A stretch of 64,000 nucleotides of DNA. Source: Symsagittifera roscoffensis (lineage: Eukaryota; Xenacoelomorpha; Acoela; Convolutidae). The number at the start of each line of letters is the position of its first letter. Positions within the stretch are counted from its first letter, which is position 1. Shown one piece after another: positions 46,192-57,300 of the stretch. A model generated the notes under the pieces. That model was not told the DNA's origin, did not search any database, and saw only the letters and a program-made list of their open reading frames with translations. The stretch covers positions 45,739,467 to 45,803,466 of the forward strand of contig NC_087070.1 of assembly GCF_963678635.1 (NCBI RefSeq). The letters are read 5' to 3'. Made by a program: the position numbers and the translations under genes.

Positions 46192-46690
46192 GCGAAGTTG
46201 CACTTCGCATACACAATCAAAATTATGGACGATAAAGCTACTGGGAAAACTGAATGAAAAAAACTTTGAGCCTACAAGCCATTTACGACGCATTAGCAGT
46301 ACCAGTCAATTTGAAAAGAAAGAAATTAATCAATTGCACATGCCTCAATTTATACAGCGGACGCTCTTTAGCAAGTATACCAAAAAGTTGACTAAAAACA
46401 TCCGACCCTGCCCAATTTCGAACCTTCATACTTTGTTGCTGGTCTCCAACCCTAACTTTACGCTACAGATCCATGATACCTTGAAGCTAAAGTGCCATTT
46501 ATAATATAATAGTCTGTGTTAATATCCTTAGCATTGGCTATACTTAATTACTGGTTATTGATCAAAATGAACACTTTCAAAATGAACACATTTTGTCGCA
46601 ACAATATTTGCATCGCAACAATATTTGCGACTAAGGTTGGAAACAAGAGAGTTCATAATATAAAACAAGCTTTGCTTGCGTAAAAACTAG
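46192..46690 (+). mobile_element. R2 dispersed element, copy C without R3
   Basis: Starts GGCGAAGTTGCACTTCGC (46193), ends AAACAAGCTTTGCTTGCGT. It contains all R2 marks ('GACGCATTAGCAGTACCAGT', 'CGCTACAGATCCATGATACC', 'TTATTGATCAAAATGAACAC', 'AACAATATTTGCGAC') in one piece, so it is the best full-length reference copy, about 500 bp. Confidence 0.8.
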
Positions 46691-46850
46691 AAGTCATTCA
46701 CATTCTTCTTGACCTTTGCATTTTTGCTTTTCGATAGTGGAGTTTGACTTCCTTTTAACAACAGAAAAGAACTGAACTTGAAAAGAAATTGAAAAAAAAA
46801 ATAATTACGACCTATATAGGAGTCTTCACTGCGCTCATTGATTTGTTAAA
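46691..46850 (+). mobile_element. M1 element, right-end fragment
   Basis: 'TTTTCGATAGTGGAGTTTGAC', 'CTTCCTTTTAACAA', 'GACCTATATAGGAGTC' and 'GCTCATTGATTTG' match the right third of M1. It directly follows R2 copy C. Confidence 0.65.
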
Positions 46851-46982
46851 AAAAATTTCGAACCAAGACTCACCGTGTTGAAAACCCTAGAATCATCATC
46901 AACTATTCAAAACGATTTTGCGAATAATCGAAGACACGACAGACGAAAGTACCTGGGCTCGGGGCTGCACTGTACTACATAC

Positions 46983-47606
46983 CATTAAACTTTGTCTCAT
47001 TTGTGCTTGAGCTTTCGACGGCTGATCTGCTGTCGGCTGAGACTTCATCACCTCCACGTTTCTCACTACCTAATGACGTCATTTGCTTTCTCAGCTCTTT
47101 TGCTCTCGACTGCGACAGAAAAGTTGGCGGATAGGACGAATCTAAATTTTTTACAGTCACTAAACATTTGTTTAACAAAGCGATTTACCACTAAACACCG
47201 CTTTTCATTATGTTATCTCAAAATACAGAATGAGCAGTTAGTTTGCAAAAATTGCCACCCTTTTGAAGTCAATAGTTAAAGCTTTGAGACATTTCAAAAA
47301 TTGCCACCCTTTTGAAGTCAATAGTTAAAGCTTTGAGTCAATAGTTAAAGACATTGGTTAATATTTAAAGCTTTGATACATTTCTCTAAATACTGAATTT
47401 TCAATATTTTTGGGAAAACTACTTATAACTTGAATATATATAATTAAAATATAACTAAGAAAATCAAAATATAACTTACAAGAGGAGCACTTCTTGCACG
47501 ATTTTGAACTGAATTGATTCGGAAACCCTTCAACCGGTAGGAAGTTGATTGCGTCTAACTGCCTTAATAAGCTGCGTAGTCCAGTTCGTTTCAGATGCAT
47601 ACCCAT
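46983..47606 (-). CDS. Unidentified gene Y, first exons
   Basis: Two exons with matching phase. Exon A, 47608-47480: acceptor GTTTTGCAG, then ATATGG with ATG at 47606, ending TCT T|GTAAGT; the protein has 'KRTGLRSLLRQLD' and a Cys-rich end 'KSCKKCSS'. Exon B, 47141-46983: acceptor AAATTTAG, encoding 'SSYPPTFLSQSRAKELRKQ' and a Ser/Glu/Asp-rich tail, ending AAT G|GTATGT. A possible 13-bp microexon (GGTTTTCAACACG before GTGAGT, about 46880) follows in phase. I do not recognise the protein, and its 3' end is not found. The ATG sits two bases after a splice acceptor, 174 bp behind the RAB3GAP2 stop, which suggests a downstream cistron or a trans-spliced start. Confidence 0.5.
47247..47345. repeat. 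49-bp tandem duplication
   Basis: 'AAAATTGCCACCCTTTTGAAG' with 'TCAATAGTTAAAGCTTTGAG' occurs twice in a row, then a shorter third piece. It lies in the intron of gene Y. Confidence 0.85.
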
Positions 47607-47738
47607 ATCTGCAAAACGTCCAAATTACATCGTATCGTAATATACAGTTAAAAAACTTTCTTAAGCTTTAACGTAGTCTGCTTTTTATGCTACAATGAAC
47701 AAAAAATCAATATACATCTAATTCTGTTACCATTATTT

Positions 47739-47744
47739 TTTATT
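47739..47744 (-). promoter_or_regulatory. Polyadenylation signal of RAB3GAP2
   Basis: Minus-strand AATAAA about 38 nt after the RAB3GAP2 stop codon (47782-47784) and about 130 nt before the acceptor-like site of gene Y. Confidence 0.6.
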
Positions 47745-47781
47745 TAAGTAATTCAGATTAATTACAATATTTATAAATTCA

Positions 47782-48327
47782 TCAGATACTATCTAGCAAC
47801 TTTAAAGCATCAACACAATTTTGGCATATTGCAAACAGGGAATGGTTTTGAGGCAGAAACCTCATAATTAAATTTGCCAAACTACAAGTAGCAGTGACTG
47901 CTTTAGTTCCAGATATGAATTTCGCCCTTTCTAAGATCCAGGGAGCTGCTTTGTTAGTTTGCAGCCACATTGACAAATTTGCTGGAACCCTTGATTGTAC
48001 AGAAACTATACCATGAAGCTCTGCTTTGTCTGATATAAGAGTCTGAACTCTAAACGCCAGAACTTCGATTAAGCGAAGTGCAAAGCTCTGTTGATCGGCG
48101 AGTTTTGGAATTAAAGTTGAAACTGATTGGTCCATTGAGAGCCAATAAAGAGACACCAAGTGAGTTTGAAGAAGCCAATCAGATGAGAGATCAAGAGCTC
48201 CGCCACATTCGTAAAGAATTTGAAAGACGTCGGAAACATTTGATGGGTCTGATTCGCTTGATGATTCGGAAAACGCCAGCTCGATGAAGCACCTCGCGAT
48301 GAAGTCTTGTCTTGCAGCGATTAGAGT
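47782..48327 (-). CDS. RAB3GAP2: RAB3GAP2 terminal exon 7
   Basis: Acceptor CATATTTCAG|ACT; the frame runs 181 codons to TGA: starts 'TLIAARQDFIARCFIELAF', continues 'ALDLSSDWLLQTHLVSLYW' and 'SFALRLIEVLAFRVQTL', ends 'CVDALKLLDSI'. All helical. The first part precedes the nearest ATG, so the exon is longer than a simple ATG-to-stop ORF would suggest. AATAAA follows after 38 nt. Confidence 0.82.
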   Translation of the reverse strand, partial: TLIAARQDFIARCFIELAFSESSSESDPSNVSDVFQILYECGGALDLSSDWLLQTHLVSLYWLSMDQSVSTLIPKLADQQSFALRLIEVLAFRVQTLISDKAELHGIVSVQSRVPANLSMWLQTNKAAPWILERAKFISGTKAVTATCSLANLIMRFLPQNHSLFAICQNCVDALKLLDSI

Positions 48328-51300
48328 CTGAAATATGAAATAAAAACATGAAACACAATTTTTTTCGGTAGCTTAAAGGATATGCATTGCATCCATTATG
48401 CATTAGATCTATACCATCCATCATACATGCTGTATTATGATTGAAGTTTGTATTTCAATTTAGAAAATTTTATGATTTCAAGAATTATCCCGTTTTTTCA
48501 GACTATTCGCACTTACGACTGAGGCCAGTTCTTACCTAATACTACAATGATTTAGTTTCTTGTTATTTTAACTGTAATCGCTTCAATTTTTATAGATTCT
48601 CAGCTAATTGAAACCCCTGTAACCGCTTTCAAAAATACGCAAACTGGGTTGAAACACTCCATGCTTCTTGCAAAGCAACCTAGTAAGGTCAGTGAGGAAA
48701 AATTATGGATAAAATTTTCCTTAAGCAGAACCGGGTAGATCATTGAAGTATCCCCACGGCGTCTATTTTATTGTACTTAAAGTCATTTTAACTATAATTA
48801 AGAATGTTCGCAAAAAATTGATTGGCTTTCGAGACTATGAGAACGAGATCAGAACATTTTGTGATTTTTGTGCAGCTACCGAGTACTTTTTGGTGGATTG
48901 TCTGACAGAAAACTTGTTCCTGCTTTGTAAGCAACTCAAGACCGTAATCATGGCAATACCGTAATCATGGAAAGACTGCGTGTTTTTGTATTAAAGCTCA
49001 TGGATCTCTTCAACTATCCCCCCTACGCCAATGGTGTCTAGCAACTAACCTCCCCCTATAAAGAATAAATTGAACGGTCAAGCATATCTGAATGTGGGAT
49101 ATTTAAAGAGATCCGAGCTCAATCCACTGACTGTGCAATCAGCTATACAACTTACCGCATCCGCATCCCGACTGCTAGTGAGAGGGAACGAGTGGAGGAG
49201 CTGTGAGAATGCATGCACTTGCACCTGGTCGAACAGAGAGAGGGGTCTAAACTGTCCACATGTCAGTCTGAACAGATTGCACTTGGCCGAGAGTCCCAAC
49301 ACAGACAGAAGCAGACGCATGTGGAGAAGAAGCGCGTAGTTACACCTGTATCAACATAAGTGTACAATTTTAAACCAGCGGCGTGCGCAGAAGTTTTTCT
49401 ATCAGGGAGCGCAAGGGGGAAGGCTGTTTTTGCGCGCGCTTGACACGCCTTTCTTTCACACGGAGGCGATGCTGAGCTTCGCATCACTGGCGATACAAAA
49501 ATGTATGACTTTGATTACCAGGAAATGAAAAGATGGCCAAAAATGACTTTGAGCATTTTTTTAAGGTCTTAAACAAAAAACGTTCTTTTGGCGCGCCCTT
49601 GACAGAACACACTGACGGCAATAATCTCTCGCTGATCCAATTGATTTCCATACTAGTAGAACGCAGTTATGCATGCTTTAAACATTTCGTCTGAATCATA
49701 AAACGCAAATATTATTTTCCAAAAAATTATCAAAAACTTTCCCCAAACCTCGGCTGTTTCTGGCTCAGCTCAGGAACACATTCCTGGTTGCCTCTGGTTG
49801 CTTCCACCCAATGATCCTCACAGTCATAGTTTCTCCTCATTAAATCTCCCGCACTCAAATCCCACTCTGACAATTCGGATCCGGCACTTGGTTCCAGCAA
49901 TACTTCATCGAACAATTGCAAAGCGAAATCCAAAATGGCTTCTAAAGCTTCCGGACGTCTGATATTCAGATCTCTGTTCATAGATTTCGGAAACAAAGGA
50001 TCGAGCGCTTTGTTCATATGGTCCCAAATTGCCAGAACTAACCGGTGAAACATTTTACTCCACAGCAAATGGGCAGTTCCGCATTTTATCGTCTGGTCTG
50101 TTATTTTACTCAAATAATCCAGAGATAGGATTTTCAAATGAAGATTTTCGTCCGGATTAGAAGACCACTTAACGGCTGCGAGCCACGCAGTCTGACAAAA
50201 AACGTAGTCATCTTTAAGCGAAATTGGTAACTTTTTGTGCAAACTCTGCAGCATAGTCGCAGTTATAGAAGACTTGTTAGAACTCATCAATTTGTACTCG
50301 GCGCATGAAATGTTCTGTTCAATTAACCATCTCGCCAGAAATTCCGACAAAGCTCCTTTTCCTTGAGCCAAAATTGAGTCCACCGAAAGAAGGTTAGGTC
50401 TCGCACTGGAAGCATTGAGTGCAGCAAACAGAACACAGTCTTCTAGTCTGTATATTAAAAGGTTGAAAAGCTCGATGTCATACGACAACTTAAACCATCT
50501 TTCTTGTGTTATTTCTGGCCACATTTGTGAGTTAGTTTGTCGCCTACTGGAACATTCAACATCAGATGGCGTAGCATCATTACGTAATTTACTCTCACTT
50601 GCGTCCTGATTGGCTAAGAAAGATATGCAAATTCCTCTAATCATAATAGCAGCAGTGAGCGCTGATGTTACATTGCGGCTGCACTGAAGTGTTTTCCGAG
50701 CGAATTCCCATTTTGATTTGACCTCATCTTCGTCACCTTTTTGGTCAGCTTCAACTTCATGACTTTTGCGAGGAGTCTCTAGCATCCAGGATACCAGAGA
50801 ATGAAGATGCAGCATTTCCACTGAGTCCTGAAATGGGATGTCAAGCATCTACTGACAAATCAGTAACTGCCTTGTTCAAAAACTGATCGTTTAAACATAA
50901 CCAACATACAGTGGCAAAAGAGTCATGGAGCTCAAGGAAACAGACAACAAATACTCTTTGGATAAGAAATACAAAAAACAAAAAAAATATATGAAAGCTC
51001 TTCGAATTTCAAGAACAATTTAGAATTGACACTTTATTGATAAAATTAACACAATTTGAGAAAACTGAATCAATAGGTAAAATTTTCATTCCACTGTTAG
51101 ATCTGAAACTAAAATCATTTTTCGAAATTAGAAGTCGATCACGTTTTTCAAGACCTTTACATTTTTTTGTGCGATAATGGAGTTTGCCTTCCTTTCAACT
51201 AAGGAAAAAATGAGCTAGAAAATCAAGGAACAAATGAACCATAACAAAAACCATCACGACCTATATGATAGTCTCCACTACGTGCATCGCTCTTTAAAAC

Positions 51301-54300
51301 CTTCTATAGCTATAGCAGTACAACATTTTCAAGAGTTTCAGCCAACTTTGGTGATTAAAGATTTCATTAACAAAGGAGCATGTTTAAAAATTTTGGTTGA
51401 ATTACCTGGTAGTTGTCTAAGAGCTTCTCTTCACTCAGCCAATGGGCGAGCAGGAGATCAAGAAGTGCAGTTCTATCTCGGTCGACACAGTGAGGCTCTG
51501 CAGATAGAAGAGAGAGCAGACAGTCTACTTTGGTCTCCCCCTTCAACACTGAATTAAGTATACTATTACTGACCTTATTACATGAAGCTTTTTCGGTTAA
51601 AACATGAAGCTTTTTCGGTTCACCCCCTGCGGTTTACAAAGAAGTTGCTATAATAAAAAAATAATAATAATACTTCGGCACATGTTCAGATAATTTCTTC
51701 CAGTAGACTTCAAAGCTAGCAATTGCTTATAGAATGTTTCTGAATTTTCATGTTTCTTAATTTTCTGATAAAATTAACACAATTTGAGAAAACTGGATCA
51801 ATAGGTTAAGTTCTTATTCCGCTGGCACATGTAAAATTTTAAATCCATGTTCTGAACTTAAGCTACGCATATTTTTTGCGCCACTAGCACTTCGTTTGTT
51901 ATACCCTCAGCCGTTAGGTGAGGTATATACGGTGTAATCTCGATAGTCAAAGTCTATGCTTAATCGCTAACTAAGAATTGGAATACGAATAGATTGAGAG
52001 CAACTTAAATTCAGTTTAGAAAGTTAAGTCTGATTCGAATCTGACCTCGAAATCATGAGAGAGACAGAGACTCATAAATAACTATTGAATATGGTGTTAG
52101 GTTTAATAGGTACTTAATTTAGATCAGACTTCTATATAGTTCAGTTTACATAGTGTTACATAAGTATATATGGTTAGCACTTGGGATGGATGTAATGTTT
52201 TAGATAAACATAGTTCTAGTATATCCGAATGGATAACAGTTCATATTGGTATGTACTGTATCCGTATGGATAACATTCCCCTTGTTTCTTATATGATGAA
52301 TACATCATATATCTTTTGAATTATCCGTAGCGTCCTTGTGTGAAGTTTTGGGGTCGTTTCCATCCAATGATAATTTCGATATCTGTTGAGTATATGCTTC
52401 CGATGATGTCTGTGGGGTTTGTGTAGTGCTCGGCTTGTTGTTATTCTCCTCGTTTGCGTATTTGCTTGTACGTTTAGTAGGTCGCTCTTGTTTTTCGTAT
52501 TCCCTCTGGAAAGTCATTGAGTTTTTGGGTGGAGAGATGGATTGGAGTATTTTCATGGCATCGTTAAAGTTGTCAATGAAGGATTTGTCCGGAGAGCATG
52601 ACGTTTCATTCGATCTACCTATGACGTAACGTGAACTAATCGCTCGTTGTTGGGGGTTATTTGGGCTAAGAGACGTAGTTGACGTATCTAATCCTGATGC
52701 GAAATTAGTTCGTGGGCTACTTTGTGGTGACGCCGTGTGTGTGTGTGATTTCGTTGGTGTTCTTACGGTATGTATGGGTTCATATACCGCTTCCGTTGGT
52801 CCGCCTGTACCTTCACAAGATTCTGTAACCCTCATCTGTTCTGGTGTTTTCTCCGATGATTGGCACGGTGTTTTGTCACCTGATTCGATTTCTATACACT
52901 CTATGTCTGTTGAGGATTCCTGGACAGTGATTGTCTGGCCAGTTGGTTCTGTTTTATCTTTTTGCACCGTTATGAGGCATACTTCATTAACTGGAGTGCT
53001 CTTTGTGATTGTATTGATCGGGATTGCATTACCGAATTTTAGTGCCAGGGCGCTTGTTTTGGTTCGTGTTGATCTACGGTTTGGAACTGATGATTGTGAT
53101 TTTTTGCTGGCATTCGTATCTTGTGGCGGCGTGGTTTTCCGATCTACTTTTTTGGCTGGCGGCATTTGCGGTGATTGTCTCAATTCCTGGATTATTGAGT
53201 CGTCTGATGAGATGGAAATTGATGTGTCACATTCGAATTCTATGTTTTTGTTTGCCTCCTTGCGTATCTTATTCGGGCTGCCTTGATCTTTTCGGCTTGG
53301 TGACTTTAGATTTTTGGTTGACGTTTGGGTCTTTGTCGTCGGGGCTTTAGCTGTTGTTGGGATTATCCTGTGAATCCTATCATGTCCTAGTTTCCGTCTG
53401 ATGGTTGTTTGTCGAATAAGTTCCTCGACATTCTTGGGTGGTTTCCGTTTTGGGCTTGTTGTTGCTGTTGAGTTTTTCCCCCCCGGTTTCCATGGTCTAC
53501 TGTTTTCTTCGTTGGGAATTTTGAGCCAGTTGGTTCATTCTGATTGATGTCTTTGTCTAAAATACGGGATTTTGCTCTTGGTAAGTGTTTGTATGCTACG
53601 AAATCTTTTAGTTGTGCCGGTCTACATTTACCGTACACCCTTGGGTCAGGTACAAATGCTAGTCCGTCGTGCCTTATGACACTTGGTTGTTTTCCGTCCT
53701 CTCGAACCCATGCCGTGTGCGGGGAGTAGTTAATTATTGACCCGTTTTCAATAACTTTGAATTGTGGCCCAAATACCCCTGGATTTTTTGTTTTGCGTGC
53801 AATGGTGCCCGATTTTCGAGCTACTTGTTCAATGCGTTTTCCTAACGCCGGGTCTATAGTTTTTTGGGGTCCTTTAAATCGATCTTTTAGGAACACCAAG
53901 GGAGCTCTTTCTATTCTATGTTTTTCCTGTTGTGTAAGCCACCGAATTGGTTTTCGTGTTCTAATATTTGCTATGTCATGTTTTGGGTTTTCTGCGAGAA
54001 AGGACCGTTTTACTTTTTGTAAATCATACGGTATATTATTAAGCGGAAGGTGCGCACCTATTGGAAACTTTCGTAGCAAGGCCTGGTCGAACAGTTCATC
54101 TTCGTCTGTGTCCGCCAGTGAGATTTGCTTCTTTGTCTCGGAGGGAGTCTGTCTATGTGGTGTTTGTCCTAGGGTTTTGCTTCTAACCGCCTGTGAGGAT
54201 GGTCCCGCTGGTTCACACGATGGTTCGGGAAGGTACGTTTGCTTGTACACCACACTGAGTTCATCCTCGCTATTGGTTTCCCTATTCCAGATGGCCTCCG

Positions 54301-57300
54301 GCGTGAGGGCAGGTTTTGTGAGCATTTTCTCATCTAGGCACCAAAGTTTTGTATTTTCCCATGAGAGACTAGAAATTTTAGGTGTAGTGCAAATATTAGT
54401 TAGTGGTGTGTTTGGTTTACGCCCGTAGTGCGCTTCAAACGGCGTAATTTTTGTTGTTGCGTGTGGGGTAATACGTAGTGTTTTGATTAATTCCGCTACA
54501 TCTGACGCTAGTTTGTACGGTACGTTGTTTTTATCGATCTTCATTATAGAGAGACGAGTTTTCAAAGTTCGAATTAGTCTTTCTACCATGCCCATTGAGC
54601 GATGGTCATCCACTGGGGCGAATATTAACTTAATATTATTGCTCTTACAGTAGATTCTAAATTTTTTAGCCCGAAACCCTTGAGCTTGGTCGCACCTGAT
54701 ATTCCTTGGTACCCCTTGGTTAACCAAATGTGTTGGCATAAATCTTATGATTGTGTCTGCTTTGTTATTCGTTACCACTTTTGCGTAAGGGAATCGCGAG
54801 AATCTGTCTACCCCAACTAGAATGTACACGTCTTTATTGTTTTCGTCCGGTAGAGGTCCAGCGAAATCCAATTGGATTTCCTCGTTTGGTTCTACTACGG
54901 CGTCAAGGTTAGTATAGTGTTTTTTTCCAGATATCACCCGAAGATTCTTACCTTTGGTGCGGCACTCCTTGCAATTCTGTGCTGCCGTTACTATGTCACG
55001 ATGTAGGAATGGGTACCAAATATGTTTGGCAGCTTCCAGCATACTGCCTTGTCCTGGGTGGGTCAAATGAATTGAGTCAAGAATAATCTGTCTAAGCTGC
55101 TTCGGAATTACTACTCTATCGTCATATAGCAGCACATTGTCTCGAACCGACAGACGGTTTCGCACGTTATAGAAATAAGGACCGTAACAGGCTTTTATTT
55201 GCTCCCATTTTTGGTTCCGGATCATGTTGATCAGGGGCTGGAGGTTTCTATCTCGTTTTGTTGCGGCCGCAATAAATTCTACATCTAGTGCCTTTCTTAG
55301 GTTCTTTCGGAACAGTGGTACATCTTCATCCTCCATAGAGATGGCTTGGCACTCCGTTTGCTCCTCAGGTGGGTCTGTCTGACATATTTGGTCCGATTTT
55401 CTTGTGAATGTGAAGCTATCTTTTGAAGGAATTATCTGGTATCGCACATCGCTAAATGACAGTGTTGATCGGCCTGGTTCATCTGATAATTCGTTCAATG
55501 ATGTGATCTTAGTGGGTGGAATCGATAAATTGGTTTGTTGGCCGCTGTGGCATTTCCGCATAATTCTTTTGAAAGGGGGTAGTGACATTCCTGTCTGAAG
55601 TTGGCGACTCATTTTGTCTGTTACTGGATCGGGGGGTGTTAACTTAGGGTACACTTGTTGATTAATAAATGATGTTTCTTCTTTCCGTGCTTTTTCTATT
55701 GAGGGTTGATTGCAACTGTATGAATTTATCGAGTAAAACTTTGAAAGAATTGGATGTGACTGAGAGAGATTTGAGTAATTTGAAATTTTTGAGTGTGAAA
55801 GAGAGTGACTGTTTGTTAGAGAATGATCGTTAACAGTGCACTGTGTTTCTTTTGTATGCGAATTTGAACGATTAGAGTTTTCGTTCCGGTCGAGCTGTGC
55901 TGTGTGTTTAAATCCGTTTGGATTTTCGTTCATTTCGATATTAGCTATAGTGCTGTCTTGAAATTCCAGGCAAGAAATGAAATCATCAATAAGCGCGACC
56001 ACGAAATGTTCATCCCAATATGCGGGCGGTTGTGGTTTTCCCACCGGATGGCGCGAAATATAATCTATTAATCCCATTTTACCGCCGGAAAGGTGTTTGA
56101 TGTCAAAATCAAATGGAATAAGACGGTCAATCCATCTAGTTAGGCGACTTTGATATGTTTTATTACTTTTATTACTATTTAGGGCACTGACCAGAGCTTG
56201 ATGGTCCGTAATTAGTGTGAATCGGCGGCCATACAGATAGTATTTAAAATGATCAATAGCCCATACTGCCGCTAGGAGTTCCAATTCATTTACCGAATAT
56301 TTGTTTTCACATGCGTTTAGAAATCTGGACGCGTACGCTACCGTAGCCCATCTGTCGGGCGTTTCTTGTTCGAGAGCAGCTCCAATACCCTCGCAGCTGG
56401 CGTCACAGACTACTCGTGTTTCTCGGTTACTCACGAAATGACGATTTTCTGTGATGTTTCGCACCGCTGTCAGAATTGTTTGAAATGCCTCTTCATGTTT
56501 TTGATTCCACATAAAATGGAATTTAGAAGAAGAAGATAAGAGTGGCCTCAATGGTGTGCACAGTTGTGCTAGGTTTGGTATAAATTTATTTAGATGATGA
56601 ATTGAACCCATAAAACTTTTGAGTTGTTTGAAAGTTTTAGGGTGTTGTAGATTTGTGATCGCCTCAGTTTTCTTGTGTAATGGTATTGTCCCGTATTCAT
56701 TTATGATGAATCCCAGCCATTCGACCTCTTTACATCCGAATTTGCATTTGTTTAAGGAAATCGCCATATTTTCTTGATCCAGTTTATCTAATACCTTTTT
56801 TAGTTTGTTAGTGTGTTGTTCTTTCGTTCCGTGCGATATAATTAATATATCATCTAGAAACGCGAAAGTATCTTTTTCGTTGTTTAACGTCAGATCAATG
56901 GCTTTTTGGAATTCTGCGGGCATGTCCGTGAGCCCGTAAAATTCTGTTTGGAACTGATATGTTCCCGTCGCTTGTCCACCAATTATACTAAAGTTACACT
57001 GCGTTTTAGTTTTTTCATCTAATTTTAATTGGCTATAAGCATATCGGAGGTCAATGGTAGAAAAATATTTTGTACCTGGTTTTCCAGTACCCTCTTGAGC
57101 TGATTGTGCCACATTATCGAGCAGGACGTCGATGTTAGGCATCTGGTACTTGTTTTTATGTATCGCTTTGTTGATTTGTTTTGAGTCCATTGCTAATTTT
57201 ATTGAATAATCTTTCTTGACCGTTATTACGATTGGACTAATAAATTGTTTGTCGCTACAGCTGTCGAGTTTCACGATATGGCCTTGGTCTATCAAGGATT

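Noticed and set aside
49730-49748. RAB3GAP2 ending at 49730
   Set aside because: A donor at 49748 in the right phase leads into two more exons with clear coding character and a terminal stop, so 49730 is more likely an intronic read-through stop.
52735-53286. 183-codon plus ORF opposite the third frame
   Set aside because: Antisense shadow; its hydrophobic look comes from the complement of Ser/Thr/Lys codons.
53757-54428. 223-codon plus ORF opposite pol
   Set aside because: Antisense shadow of the intact gag-pol frame.
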